Of a stretch of DNA of 64,000 bases, positions 1-13,609 are shown in pieces. The notes under the pieces were generated by a model. It was not told the origin of the DNA. It saw only the letters and a list, made by a program, of their open reading frames with translations, and did not search any database. The translations under genes were made by a program, and so were the position numbers. Origin of the DNA: Sabethes cyaneus. Its lineage: Eukaryota > Arthropoda > Insecta > Diptera > Culicidae. The stretch covers positions 1,213,001 through 1,277,000 of the forward strand of contig NC_071354.1 in the NCBI RefSeq assembly GCF_943734655.1, given 5' to 3'. How positions within the stretch are numbered: the stretch's first letter is position 1; every line of letters begins with the position of its first letter.

Positions 1-3000
1 AGACGGAACTTGCTGAAGCATCGAGACCGGTCGGATCTGATAGAAAACGTGAGGCGTAGCATAAACACTGTTTGTAGCTTGGAATGACTATCGACTCAAT
101 GAGCCGCTATAAAGTTTAGTGAAAACTATCGTCCAGTCAGACCGTCGAAGGGAATGAATGAAATAAAACAATAAATAGCTTGTTCGGAATATTAAAATAT
201 TTGACTGTTTCTATTTCGTGTAATGGTGTTTATGTGTTTCAAATATAAATTTTTCTTGTCGTCGACGTAGTGTATGATTGAAGACGGCTGTCGGAACCCT
301 TCACCGTAGTTTAGCTCAACCGATTGGAGCTGGTAGTCGTCCAGAAAGAGATCAACGCTGATCGTATCAACCAGCTGGTAGTTGGTCATGTAACCGCTTA
401 TGAGGTGACTGTATACAAAGAGATGAGCCCCTCAAATGGAAAACTAGTCCTGTACATGGAGAAGAAGATAGCGATTTAACGACCTTCGATCGTGGGACCC
501 GTGGGGTCTGTTGTGAAGTGTTGTAAAGAACTCTGACCATACATTGTCGGTATCTGAACGACCAGTGAGAAACAGCCAATTCAATGGTTAACCTCTGTGC
601 CGTAGTGAAAAAACCGATACTAATCAGGAAGCTGAGGTTTATGTAGTAATTGCTCGACCTCAGCGAAACATCACCACCGTTTGATGCTGCGAGAAGATCG
701 TGCGAAACATGATTCACCAAGTGAGTGTTACTTTTTATGCTGGCCGCCTCTTGTTGATTGTGCACAGATAAACTTTGCAACTGCGCTCTGGCTGTCAATG
801 GCCATTCATTCAAGGTCAAGATCATACTCCGCGGCGGGAAAAGTGACTGCTTCACATCTAGTTTATCAAATGTATCAATAGATTTAAAAACATTGATTTT
901 TCGTGGAATAGCGCACAAATCACTTTAGTTTAGTTTAGTAAACATACAAATTCTGCGTAGCAGTGTCTATTGAAATGATCTTTTTGTTGATTTAGAAGAA
1001 ATATTTTGTTTTTGACAAAACAATTCACTAGGTCACTAGGAATATTGATTGGGAAAATTTTTTAGCGGTCATGAGAATTTGTAATTTCTCACAGTACTTG
1101 CTAATGAAAACTTATCCTTCATTATCTATAGAATTTTTGAATACGTTTTCAAGATGTTATGATTAATCGGCAAGAACTTGGCACTGTTGTTTGTAGATGC
1201 TTTATATGTTGATAGAAGCACCCAAAATTCTTGCCTGATGGTTCTCAATCAAATATCGAACAAGGGTCATTGTGGTTGTATGAGAAAACGACAAAAAAGA
1301 GCCACTCGCAGCGTATTTGCTAACTTGGTATATTCGCACGCCACAGCGTGATCTTTTTCTGCACTTGTTCATTTATATTTGCAAATGCTTATCATTCCAT
1401 ACGGTTTGTCGGGCTCGGCTATTGAATGCTTCGTCATGATAAATCAATCAAAGTCAATTAATTATTCGGCGCTACTTGCAGAATTTGCATCATTCAACTG
1501 GAAAAGTACTTGGATAGCAAATTCAATGGAATTTTCTTCTAACTTCCTCGTTGAAGTTAGAATTATGAAGTTCCCAAAAAACGTTTATCTCTTTTTTTAT
1601 TGACCATCACTGTTTATCAATGAAAATTTATTACGCACATATAGGAGTCACTAGATTTGAAATAAAATTGCTTGCATTCTATCCCATTTCAAAAAGAAAA
1701 TTGTTGAAATTTTACTGCGCAAGTGGAATTAGGGTTTTTTTTGAACACAACCCTTTTCTGTAATTTTACAATCGTTGATGAACGTGTAATAAATCTGTAC
1801 TGCCTGGTGATTTAAGTATTTTGAAGTTTTATTTCAGCTTCGACCACAATTTTAAACATATTTGAAAAGGAGTCGTTACCTATTACAGCAAAAGATGATT
1901 TTCCTTTAAATTTCGGTCAGTTTTTATTATTTTTATAGTCAGGTATGTATTTAGCCTCTAAATTGCAAGCTGAATTGGTCGTTAATTTTATTTGAATTTT
2001 GTTCACATGTATTTTGATATTTTCATAAAACTAGTTAAAGTTACTGTTATAAAAATCTCGTGGGAATAAAAATGTCGAAAATATCCCTCCCAAACAAACT
2101 TATTACCAATAAAAAGCAAGTAAGTTTGATATATATTTTTACTATAAAAGTTATGTATAGTAATAATCAGAATAATAGTAATAATAGCAATAATTGCCAT
2201 AATAGTAATGATAGTAATAATAGTAATAGTGGTATAATAGTATTAATAGTTATAAAGAATAATGCCTACCCATATTCTGTTAGTCTCGAAATAAAACTCT
2301 TAGATTCTGTAATTGTATTGCAGTTGGCGTCGAGTAATGCAAAATCATACTGGCTGTTCTATTACTGATGTTAACTGAGCGATAAAAATCCTACCATTAA
2401 AAAGTCTCTTAACCTAATTTTACTATTTATATTTTGCACATGGTTCGCAAAAAGAAAAAGTGAAAATAAAGGCGCTTTTTTAAGTTTTATATGAGTTACC
2501 CGATTGAATAATTGACAGGGAAACATACGTGAAGCTATTTTGGTCGTCTGTTTCTCTAAGATGGCTGAACTGCTTCATTCGCATAAAAGGTGTTATTACT
2601 AAATGTCGTGTAATGCCATTCTATTTATTCTAGCTCAATAAAATTTTCTTAACTAATTTACTCGACATTTAATTTTTGTTACTTTTGAACAAGTAAACCG
2701 CATTTTATGAGTTTCATGAGACATATTAGGGCAGTTGAGATCTTTCAGTAAATATTAAAATCATTGAAACAACATTGATTAAAATCTAATTAATGGTACT
2801 TTTAAAAGGTGGGAAAGCTGAATCGTGTGCTGTTGGTCCCACGCACTCTTCGACGTAATTCTCTTTATGTAATTAGGTAATGTTAAAATTTTATTGATAA
2901 CATCCATGTCTATAATTGCAAATTTGGTATATCTTCTATAAATATATAAGTATTTGTTGAGAGTATTGAACGAGAGTATGTTTGTATGTTTCGGCATAAC

Positions 3001-6000
3001 TCCAGAACGCATTGACCGTTCTCCATCAAACTTGGTCTACATAGGCGTTTCTCTTATGTATGGACCGATAGCAGTTATGGCAAGATTACCAAGACCGCTT
3101 TGACAAGTCGTAGCTTCGATTCTTAAAGTGGAGTCAGACATTCGATCTCAAAGTGGCTTTAGTATGGATTTATTTCTCAGGCCCCTCGTTACCCCATTCT
3201 TCGTGATCGTGCTTAATTCTGTATTACCCCGATGAAGCCTCTTGACAATGCAAAAGTCACTCTTGTAGTTAAATGTATTGGTCGGCCTAGTGAGGGATGA
3301 AACTATAATTGGAGACAGTATCAGCATTGCAGGAAAGGTCACACGAGTGCGCATAAAAATTTATATAAGCTTTATCGCTCGTTCAATAGCGACAATAGCA
3401 AAAAGAAATGCAGTGTAGAATACAGCAAACACACCCGGGCGATATCCCAGTAGATAAACAGTACTGGTCGCAATGATGCGTCCACACAAGAAAAAAAGAG
3501 GGAAATATGGAAAAGGTTTTGTTTCTCTTTAGCGAGACAGAAGGGATAATCAGCACAGGGTGGAATGGAAAAATAAAAGTAATATTTACGAAAATACAGT
3601 CATTGTGTTCTGTTAGACGGAAAGAATGTAGCGAAAACAGTTTTATGAATATAACTTATGTTTTAAGTATAAAAACTGCTTTTGAAATCCCAGAAACCAA
3701 TGATGCGTGTTTGAACCTTTACATTAACCGCCAAGCCAGCTTCGAAGTACGATGCTGGTGTAGCAAGCCTATCGTCATATATTCGAATCTCGGGTAGGCG
3801 GTGCTTACTAGATAGAGACTCTAGGATCGTTGCCTCGTAATTGCCCTGTACTCTAAAAGTCGGTCGCGAAGTCTGTCGATAAGGTAAGGTCATGTTTAAG
3901 AAAGGCGTTTAAGCCAAGAGTTTTGCTTTTTCTGGTCCTTGACATGAGGGAATCAGAAAAGAATAAGTTGGTCCCTAACATGGAGAAATGATCCAAATAG
4001 AGGGAAAGGTCTTGTTTGTCTTACATGACGCGAATTACCGGATCGATAACAGATGTAAAAATGATTGAGAGACAAAAGGGAATCTGAAAAGCATGCGGTT
4101 AGGGTGGTATTTGACAAGGGGGAGGTTCAAAAAAGCAAAACAAAAATTTGGGGACTGGCAAGAGGAGTATAGACAGTCTACAGCAGAAAACGGGATATAT
4201 TTTTTGCATTATGACAGTTTTCGTTACAATAAAAAATGTACAAATCGCTGAGAGGCATCGTAATTCGATGCGATTAAACTCATAACTATTTTTTCCGTAC
4301 AAGTGCCGTAAACGCACCCGATTCTGTGCATGGTGCCTAATTCTGCGCACCGTCCATTTCAGTCAGAACTTTCAAATTCCTGCAAACTTTTATCTTATAA
4401 AACACATCTAGCAAAATATGTGTACATATAACTATTCATTTCAGAACGCAATGATTTTTAAAGAAAATTTGCGGTAGGTACGCAAAATTAGGAACCATAC
4501 GCAGAATTAGGTGCGTCTACGGTATTGCAACAATGGTGAAATTGTGAAACTCAACATTTAGGCTCATTATAACCAAAATTACAATGCAGTACATTGAATC
4601 ATCACTCGCACGCATCGATCCCTAAGTTGATAAGCATTTCCTCCTAACATTGAGTATAAACGACTTTAAGACTTGATCCCTATTTATCGACAGACTTTGC
4701 AGCATTTCCTCTTACAAACGGAAATATGCAAAGATACAGCACTCTGCACGTTAAAAAAAGCCTTGAAGGTTTTGGCTCTAAAACCCTGTTGTTGAATAAT
4801 TGCTCTATCTTGAAAAGTTCGTAATTATTTTTCTTATTGTTTTGAGTATTTTCAAGAATACAAATTTAATTATGCAGTTAATTTTTTTTTTTGAAAAAAT
4901 TAAATAATTTTTTTCCAATGTATATTTTTTAATGTCCTATTGATTGCTTACAACCTCCTCTTAGACATCATTCCGGTACAATTAACATTTTTTGAGTCAT
5001 GATTTTTAAAGAAATTCATAATTATAGCCCATATGCGATATGCGTTTTTTTACTGAAAACATGTCGAAAATTTTACTCAAATGGGAGACGGTCAAGTTGA
5101 ACCGTTTACTCGTTTCACCTAGAATAGCTCAGTACAATAGAGATATAAATTCAGAGACATTTTGATTTATTAATATGTAAATTTACATTTACAACCCACA
5201 AAAGCTTACTTTAAAAAAGATTCTTTTGTGTATTGATGACTCAAGCCAAAATAAATCATGTTTAAACACATGAATTGAAGGGCGCTTTACTTGAAAAGAA
5301 ACTAGATAGTCGCTTATTTAACTAAAATATACTTCTGATTGGCTTATGATTTTGCTTAACACTACGATGCAATTAAATACAATTAACCTATTCAACTGCC
5401 AACCTTATTCTTTGAGAAAGCCAATCCCTACTATTGCTGTGACGATTCAATGTTTTGTACTTCGCACCCATACGATTATAGGAAATCTGCTTGTTGTAAC
5501 AGCTGTTTGTTGTAAATCATGATTAATTGTTTAGGCGTGGATGCGCTTGCGCTTTGGATGTAAAAATATCTATTTGTTGGATTTGTAGGAGGATCCATCA
5601 CCTATCCATCGGAGGAGGTCTAAAGGCGGTGCTCATTTTGAGGTTTATAAATTGAATTAAGCACAAGCCTTTTTTGTTGAAGAGTGGCTTATTTCGTGCA
5701 CAGCACGGATCGCAGCCATAATCTGTTGACCACCGTTCGTGGTTTGCACTTTGGGACATCGACCATCGTACGTTTTCTTGGTATGCGATAGACACAACTA
5801 TAACAGCAGAGCTACCTTCGTTCGAAATCTGAAAGCGCAAACCTTTTACAGAGATGGATGAAAGGAATTTAGGTCACGCATGTTAAGGGCTGACAGCTGC
5901 AAAATATTGACTCGTTTGATGAACGTTTTCGAAGGGTTTAAAGGCCGCTATTATACAAAAGTAAATCACATAAACCTTGATACAAGATCAGTACTTGATA

Positions 6001-6262
6001 GACATGACAACAAAATATTTGTAGTGATATATTTATTTAATATACGATGGCATTACTCCATAAAGTTTAATATAATGGTCCAATGCGCTATTCTAATTTG
6101 CTGAAATTGTCCATTCTTTTCAGTTAGTAAAAAATATATTAATGTGATTCAACTAAAACCGTGTCACAATTCGTTAGGGACAAAAAGTTAAATTATTGTC
6201 TTGTACCGCCTACAGCATTGACAGAATAATAAAATCAAAATAAAAATTAGTTTCCACCTTAC
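1..6262. other. Intergenic or intronic DNA, no supported gene
   Basis: No coding region can be supported here. The longest open stretch is about 183 codons on the minus strand (367-918). It has no recognisable domain, no convincing splice junctions and no repeat-family similarity that I can name, so I treat it as chance. The sequence is AT-rich with many homopolymer runs. The only structured item is a degenerate trinucleotide repeat near 2157-2245, listed separately. Confidence 0.6.
2157..2245. repeat. Degenerate AAT/AGT microsatellite
   Basis: A run of imperfect trinucleotides (taa, tag, aat, agt) interrupted by point changes. It reads as an old, decayed microsatellite, in contrast to the perfect (TAG)n array at 46571-47921. 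It keeps one plus-strand frame open and yields an Asn/Ser-rich translation of no meaning. Confidence 0.7.
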
Positions 6263-6447
6263 CTATTGACCCAGAAATCTTCCGGCATAAGTCGTTTCCG
6301 CGGATAAAGCCATAAAAAGTAGATGCCCTGCCCGTGTGCCTCATGGAGCTTCTGATTAGCACCATTCATTACCATTGACACCCTTGTGCCACTGTCTGTC
6401 GAACCGACGACGCGCGAACTGGGAACTTCTGTGCCGGCCTGTATCAC
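6263..6447 (-). CDS. Candidate internal exon, product unknown
   Basis: On the minus strand, one frame is open from an AG at 6449-6448 to a consensus donor at 6262-6257 (exon ...AATAG, intron GTAAGG). The other two frames are closed. The ~61 codons are locally richer in GC than the flanks and end in a tryptophan-containing segment before the donor. The acceptor is weak: upstream on the minus strand is A-rich, not pyrimidine-rich. There is no recognisable domain. It may be a real exon of an unseen gene, a noncoding-RNA exon or chance. Confidence 0.25.
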
Positions 6448-8127
6448 TGTTTATTTCTTTTTTTTTGTCTGTTGACTTCAACTGTTTTATCATTGTACCC
6501 TTTTTTGTCTATTTCGTTGATGGATACAATCCGATTTCCGTTACTCGACCAAGAAAATGTTTTGTGCTATCTTCGAAGCCCATAATCAGATACAGTCGAA
6601 TGATCTGGTCGGGAAATGTTCACTGCAAGCTTGTCGGAGAATCTGGCGGATTAATTTGTGCTACATTTTGATGCTCTTTTTTTTTGTTTTCCGGTCCCGA
6701 TCATTAGTTGGTAATGATATTGCTTATTTTCGTTCACGGTGTTTATGTTTCGTATTTATACCATTTCTTACCTGTTACCTTTTCGAGCGGATCGCTTGCT
6801 GAAGAACTATTAATAGTATTTGCATCTTACCACCGGTCGATATTGCTAAGCTCCAACCGATCTGTGGCTTATTTAGAAAATATGTTTATATCTTAAAGCC
6901 AACTGTCAACTATAAAGCTTAATTACCATCATGGGTAGTAAATGTACCAGAAGAAAATGAACTTTAAATTGAATTTGGACTTTAAAAATAAATTTACTTA
7001 TTCTATTTATTTTTCAAATATTGCTTCAATGAAGAAAAATGCGTTTAATTTGAGAAATTTAAAAAAAACCTTGCCTAGACACTTTTTGGATATTACAGGT
7101 ACATTTAAAAACGTTTTTTTTGCCTTGTCGTGACAATATGCCACAGGAGGAGTACTTTTGCTTTTTCTAACGAACAGGTTACAGCATGCCTGCAGCGAAA
7201 AATTGGCAGAACGTTATGATTTGGCGAACGACTATCTCATCTTAGGGGTATACATGTTCATTAGCACGTTCTTTGATTAGGTGCAGAATGCGCTATGTAT
7301 TATGGAGCCATGATACTGACAGACTGGTATTTCGGTAAACTCGACTAAAACATCAATCGGTTTAGTTGGAACACTTAGAAATGACATTAAAGTTTGTGTA
7401 TTGCGCTTTTAGAAGTCGAATGATGGCATTATGGATAAAGCTGATAAAAATTGCATGGCCTTCGGGGATTGCGTCTGAGTGCCCTTTTCACCTTTTACTT
7501 GCAGACTTCATCAGCATCTGATTTGAACAGTGAATGATTTTGCAGATCGCGTTCGATTGCTTGAAAATAATTGTACAAATAGCCATGTATAAGACTATTC
7601 CAAGTCGAGTGTTCCCAAGTACCTTCCCTCCTGGAGACAAGTAGTTATCAGGTTACAAGGGAAAGTGAATTTCCAACTACTTATGTGATTTGCTGTGAAG
7701 ATGGTTGCTTGTGCAAAGGTCACACAGATACGGCTATTTACGATCGCGAGATGGAATTGCAGGACTCGTACTCACTAGGCAGATATTCATTGCTTTCCAA
7801 GCCAAATGAATAAAATATATTGAAGACGTTGTTACGCTTCTTCCGTTCAGTTTATCACAAACTGCTTATCAGGCTCATCCAGTTTCGGCCGAGCTATTGC
7901 AAAATAAATTCCTTATATCTAGTTTTAAGCCTGATAGAACATACGAATTAAATCTTGAGTGCTTCCGGGTATATTTCTGGTCATAAAATTCACATTGTTC
8001 CTTTTTACTACGTATGTACGGACGTGTTTACCAAACTAAAATTCATGTTGAGTATGACGCAAAAATGTACATTAGCCTGAATTCGCTTGAATGAGTTCAT
8101 TGCTGAAGGATATATATTAAAGTTTGT
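6448..8127. other. No gene seen
   Basis: AT-rich sequence without a supported ORF, splice pair or recognisable repeat. Short open frames (60-98 codons) between 6375 and 7133 are low-complexity Phe/Leu/Ile/Tyr translations typical of AT-rich noncoding DNA. Confidence 0.6.
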
Positions 8128-8130
8128 TAA

Positions 8131-8595
8131 GGCCATTGCAAATTATTTTTAAAGTTTTCGTCACCCCCTACCCCCCTTCGAAATTGGCTTGAAAAATCGG
8201 GGGGCAAAAAAATAATTTGTAGGATATGAGTTAAATTTGTTTTATAAAATCAATCGTCTGTAGACTCTACATTCTGAAAAACTCGAATAATGAGTGCATG
8301 AGTTGAGTTCATGCTTCTGCACGAAACAGAAATTCGAACAATGGAATTTCCGAAAATCGTCCAAAAAAAATTTCTTTCGTTTCTGTCTTTCTTTCGTAAA
8401 TTTTTGCATGGAGAATTATAGCGTAAATATTAAAAGCTAGAAATGATTTGGGATTCACGTTTAAACTTTAAGTAAAAATGCTTAAAATCCATTTTTTGCT
8501 CGATTAAAAAAATCTCGGTTTTTTTCGCCCCCCCACCCCTTTTCAGTGGCCCAACACCGGAAGGACAAAAACTTTTTGAAATATTTGTAATGGCC
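8131..8595. mobile_element. PIF/Harbinger-type MITE with TAA target duplication
   Basis: A 465-bp non-autonomous DNA element. The left end GGCCATTGCAAATTATTTTT and the reverse complement of the right end (GGCCATTACAAATATTTC) form an imperfect terminal inverted repeat. The similarity extends through runs of A/T and a C-rich block (ccccctacccccc on the left, a cccccccacccc tract on the right). Each side is flanked by TAA (8128-8130 and 8596-8598), the 3-bp duplication typical of PIF/Harbinger elements. There is no transposase ORF. Family assignment rests only on duplication length and TIR form. Confidence 0.65.
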
Positions 8596-8598
8596 TAA

Positions 8599-11500
8599 GT
8601 TTGTCGGTGGAGTGAATGGTTGATAAGAAAAAGTGTGGAGTTAAATAAAAAGAAAACTAATCCAACTAAATTCTACCATGTATATTTATTCTTGACAGAT
8701 ACGTATTTCGCCCACGACTTGTAAGCTTCCTCAGTGTCTGTTTTCGAAAAGTTCAAAAACTGTTGTGCAAATCGTTGGCGGAATACGTATCTAACGTGAA
8801 TAAAATCAAATAATTTGTTCAAAAACTTTAGTGAAGTTAACAATTGTAAACCATATTTGTAGAAAAATCTATAAAAATGTATTTGTAAAAAAATGTATAT
8901 TTGTAAAAATGTAATTTCTTTGGTCTTGAATTCAAATTTTCGAATTCTGAACACCGCATCTCGTGATTAGGTAATTATAATTACCAAGAAGCAGTTTATT
9001 TGTCTAGCTTCGTACCAATGTACAGTACATCAACGCACAAATATTCGACCCCATTCAGCGAAGTGAACTTACATATGAGGAAATTTTAACTACGAATAAA
9101 ACAAAAAAAACATCATGCCATCCTCCTGAAACAGCTTGTAGATCCGCTTAAAAAATCACTCACATCCATCCGGCAAACGCGCGTGAGCAGCCAAAAGCGG
9201 CAAGCCACAATTAAAAATTATAATTGTCGCTCTTTCCAACGCCGCACGTCGGCTATGGAGCTTATTCAACGTGTATCTTTTATGGGAATGGTATGCGTTC
9301 GCCACTCGGTTACACGGTATCGGTCATTGACCATCCGTATCGATAGGTGCCAACGGGCTCTGCTCAAGATTAGTGCCGGTTTTACTAGCCCCTGAGAAAA
9401 GTGAAAATTTAATGATTAGTGTCTATCCTGTTGATACTGAATTTCCAATGGCACCCTACTTCTCGGTCGCTGCGCTTAACAAGTTTGATCGCACTTTCGC
9501 ATATTTATATCAGTCGAGTAATGAGAAAAAATGATAAATGATGTTATTGCTTCTAAATTGACGGAATCTGAATAACCTAATTACGGTGAGTTGCAATTGC
9601 TCTCGTATAACATTTAAGAATTGATTTTTTTAATTGCGTTGAATTGCAAAATATATGCGGTGGAAAAAAAGTTTTAGTGACTCGTATTTTGAAGACAACG
9701 GTTGATGTTCATTTTATTGTTTAACGTTAATAAACTGAATTTTTATACAAAATATATAAAAAAAGATGGGTGTTCTAACAACATCAAATTGTATGAGCGC
9801 TCACTTTAATCGTTTTACCGCGCTTTCGGTCTGCGAAAAAGGGTTATTGTAATTAAATATGAAGCAAACTCTCTTTTCTCGCGCTCTATTGCTTCATCAA
9901 TCAGAGCGATGAAATTTAAACACCTCGGTTGAGATCGATAAAAAAGAAGCTTCCATAAAAAATATCAACACTGTGAAGAACTCCCATGACTATCCAGTAC
10001 AACTGAGCCGTAGCAGACGACCACCATTCAGCGGCAGTACTGGTCAATATTTGTAAGCAGCAAATGCGAAAAATGAGGTGTCTGCAAAAAAAAAGAAAGA
10101 ACTGCCTGCCAGTGATGGGCTGGGTCCTATTGCTGCTTGGATAAGCCAACAAGGTAAAGACAAGCCACTTCTTGTGGCGGCTGGTTGGTTATCTCAGTCG
10201 AGCGTAAAAAGATGATCTGACGAAATCAGGAAATTTGAAACTGAGTGTTTGAGAGTTCCTTGACAGAGTTAAAATTATTTATTAATTATTACCTTATTAC
10301 GATTGTTATTACAAAAAACATTACCAAGTGACTTCTGTTCATTTGAAGTTTTTATGCTAGAAAGTTTCACAAATGTGGCAACCAATGGACCTCATAGGGG
10401 GATTGATCGGTTCGAAGAACGTCAAACCATAACGAGTGGGAAAAGAAACGAAAACTAGAGCACCAGACCTTTTGAATGTTATCCTTCAAAGGTGCTGCAA
10501 AATTGCACAGCAGTGCCCTGCAGCAGCATAGTGCACAACGGCTGTCCATCATAATTATGAAATTGAACCAATTAGCATATTTTGGTCGTTTGCCTTATCC
10601 GCAGGTTTTTCGTTGTTTGATGCAGCAGAGTGGCGCAAATGTTGAATTTCTATCATTTTTCTTCTTTTGCCGCTGGATCGCTCAGTCAATTGGTCAGTAG
10701 ATTGATAACTCACTTTGGTTCATTAAAGTCTTCCAAAACATATCCACACTTCATCTTCCTCATCCAAAAACTGTTCATACTCTTATATATTACCTCATTA
10801 AAATTTGCCGATCCATTACTGACATAATTTCAATTATTTAATCAGTCTTCTTTGTATGAGCTCGGATAATAATCATTGGCACATCGGCTTTTTTAGCTAG
10901 CATTGATTATCGTGACTAGAGAAGTGATATAATCGGGTTTTTTCTTGCATTACGGAGACTTAAACCACGATTTTTTCTTCTATTCTTCTATATTCTTGAT
11001 TTTGATTCTATAGATTTTTACGATTATTTTGATATGAAATTTATAAGGGTCCGACCATGGGAAGTGGGTGAAAAATAATAATGCGCTTAAGGGTTCCAAT
11101 ATCCAGCGGAACAAACTCGACGGAATAAAACGCCGCTCCTGTAAAAACACGATTTTCAAACTTCATGTACCTTTTCTTCACAAACTATATCTAGCAATAT
11201 TCAACTAATTCGGGTACTACTACGTTGAAAACAGCATCTTTATCTTTTGATTTTATTGTATCAGTCCTCTGTAGCTTTTGCGCAGAAGCAATTTTCATTG
11301 GACATTTGGAAAATTGACGTGTAACGGTTTAATTATGTAGTCGTCTGGCATATTCAATCGTTTTCTTATGCAGGTTTAAGTAATTATATATTTTTTTAAA
11401 TTTAAGACTTGGATATTGATAAAAAATATTTCAAAATAAATTTATTGTTAAAAGGATGTTTGATCATGTTCTGCTTTTTACAGTAATAACATGTTTAGCG

Positions 11501-11800
11501 CATGAACTTTGTTTGTCCTCAGAGTTTTGGGTAAAACCTAGTTTTAGACTAGATTTTTTGGATCTATATGTTTTTAATTCTTTGACTTGGACAATTGAAT
11601 TTGATTCTCTTGAGCAAGCATATTTTAAAATGGTCTAGACGTCGAATAAAGTGAATATTAAATTTAGTCAAGTTTTGGAAAGCAATGATTCAATTCTAAA
11701 TGTGTTGTAATTTGGAGTTTATTCACATAATAAAATTCATGGTACGGATTGTATTGGTACAATCGAGGATTCGCAATCCACGTGCTACATCGTCACTCAC
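8599..11800. other. No gene seen
   Basis: Mostly AT-rich noncoding sequence. A ~78-codon minus-strand open frame (9916-10152) and plus-strand frames at 10476-10827 show no domain and no credible splice boundaries. No repeat was recognised. Confidence 0.55.
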
Positions 11801-11972
11801 CTCCTTTACCCGCTGGCTGGCCAAAATGTTTGCCTTCGCACATCGCTAGCCACACCGAAGACGTTGTACCTTCACTGAATTTCTTACAACCGCGTACGCA
11901 GAACATCAAACAAGTAGTCGAGCTGACTGGGACGAATCGCAGATGAACTGAATCCGATATGTTTCGCGCCAT
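11801..11972 (-). CDS. Candidate first coding exon ending in consensus donor, product unknown
   Basis: On the minus strand an ATG at 11972-11970 opens 57 codons plus one base, up to a strong splice donor (AAAGGAG, then GTGAGT, with the GT at 11800-11799). An in-frame TGA lies three codons upstream of the ATG, so this would be the initiating exon. The translation begins MARNISDSVHLRF, is not low-complexity and carries several Cys. The frame closes two codons past the donor, as expected of an exon. I do not recognise the protein. The next exon would lie below 11.8 kb on the minus strand, and I could not find a matching one. Confidence 0.35.
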
Positions 11973-12009
11973 GTCGTTTCATGATCCTCTTTTTCCGTTC
12001 TCTTTACAG

Positions 12010-12188
12010 ACTATGGCAACTCGGCAGAGGAAAGAAGAGTTGATGATTCGCCGGTACGAGCGTGCACAGTAGGTGAAGGGGAAAAGGAACAACGCGGGCT
12101 CGCTCCAAAAAAGGTGCATCCACTGTCTATTGCCAACCGTTGCCGTACCACGAACTGCCGTCTTGCTTCGGGCAGTTTAAGCGTATGA
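12010..12188 (+). CDS. Candidate terminal exon, product unknown
   Basis: A strong polypyrimidine acceptor (ttttccgttctctttacag) ends at 12009. It is followed by a frame that stays open for 58 codons to a TGA at 12186-12188, with an AATAAA about 25 bp further on. The opposite strand is also open across this GC-richer patch, so openness alone is weak evidence. No domain was recognised and no upstream donor could be paired with it. It may instead be part of the promoter or leader region of the gene beginning near 12.9 kb. Confidence 0.2.
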
Positions 12189-12925
12189 ATCCAAGCAAAT
12201 AGTTCGAGGTGGCAATAAACACTATACGCGGAATAGAAAAGCTCTGTGTACGAAAAAAAAAGACACAACTGTGGTTAGATTGTAGAATAATAAACGTTCG
12301 TTGGTTGAAAAGAGGAAGAAAATATCTTTACAATAACAGACGAAACGCATAAGTGAAAATAAAGCAATGAAATAAGTAAACACGGTTTTGTGAGACTAGC
12401 GAAAATGGTCCTTTCTAGTGCGATGGGTGGGGGCTAAGCTGGACTCGATATGAGCATGTTTGTGATTAATGGAATGCTGGACGGAGGGAAGTTCTCACAC
12501 TAACCACAGCGGTGTGACTCCCTATCAAGATGAGGGAGCTCTGGTCCTAAACAGAGGGATTTATCCGCCCCTAGTTAGTGATGGTGCCGGCGGAGGGTAC
12601 CAGAAGACGCTATATACCGCAAAAGCCGCGAATAAAAAAAGTGCCCTGCAGCAAACCATAAACTGAGCTGTGATTATTACGTGCATGTGCACCCGGTGAA
12701 AAATCGTCCATGCGTGCTGGTGTTAGTGGTTCCGTGGGCAACTGGGTTGGAAAACGCTCGACTAACTCGGCTAAGTTAGACGACGAAGAAAAAGCGTGAA
12801 TCCGAACATCAGAAGAAACGCAGTAAACTTACGGTTTTGTTTCGTGTGGATCTTTTGGCATTCGCTGCACAATAATCCGAGGAAGTATTAGGCGGTTAAA
12901 CAGTTTATGAATAAATGAGATAAAG
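12189..12925 (+). other. Probable promoter/5' leader region of the 12926 exon
   Basis: This stretch has no ORF of note but is less AT-rich than its surroundings and leads directly into the candidate initiating exon at 12926. I infer that it carries the promoter and 5' UTR of that gene. No TATA box or initiator could be placed with confidence. Confidence 0.25.
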
Positions 12926-12980
12926 ATGCCTTCCGGATATCGTCCAAACGGGATGATTCATCCCACTAATGGCCATATAA
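12926..12980 (+). CDS. Candidate first coding exon with GTAAGT donor
   Basis: The ATG at 12926 follows an AAAG context. It opens 18 codons (MPSGYRPNGMIHPTNGHI) plus one base and then meets GTAAGT at 12981-12986, the consensus 5' splice site. A second GT four bases on (12985, GTAGCG) is weaker. Only that second donor would keep the frame open into the candidate exon at 54666-54769; the consensus donor would run into a stop after three codons. The exon may therefore belong to a different isoform, or it may be an upstream ORF. The protein is not recognised. The LTR retrotransposon begins about 630 bp downstream, antisense. Confidence 0.4.
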
Positions 12981-13609
12981 GTAAGTAGCGTTTATTCTAT
13001 TCGTTTCCTTCGCACTGCTTTTCCTGAGCTGTTCGATGCATGGTGAATGGTGTTTTGGTTTGCTGTGTGCTTTGAGTGACATTTTTGAAAAACCGAGAGT
13101 CATACCGTAGCCGTCCCTTAACAATAATGCTCAATTTTAATAGACAGGGCGGCTCGTCGCACATAACCAAGGTTTGTCATCATAAAAAAAGCTAGAAAAA
13201 CATTTACCAATATCTGAATCGTTTGTGTTATTTAGTCAAACGGCTAGCAATCTCAATAAACAGCGATTTTCAAGATTTCTGATAATTTAAACCTAGATGT
13301 TTGGGTTACCTTTTTGTATTGGACCGCCAATGGTTTCCATAAATAATGCGGAAAATATGAGAACAGATGTCACATCATCTTTGATAAACTGTTATCAATC
13401 TTTTTGATGAGTTTTGCCACCAGATTGAAAAACAGAGAAAAACGACGTTATGGGTGGTGGTTTAACGGTTTGATTGATTATTGCTCTATGCAAAGAGAAT
13501 TAGTCAAAAGATATTTATCAGTAATTGTGTAACATTGTTTTGGAAACAGCGACTAATTTGCTCTATTGTGATATTGAATATTATTACTTCATGAAATAAA
13601 ATTGAAGGT

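Noticed and set aside
367..918. 183-codon minus-strand open frame
   Set aside because: No domain, no transposon similarity that I can name, no splice support and an overlapping open frame on the other strand; likely chance.
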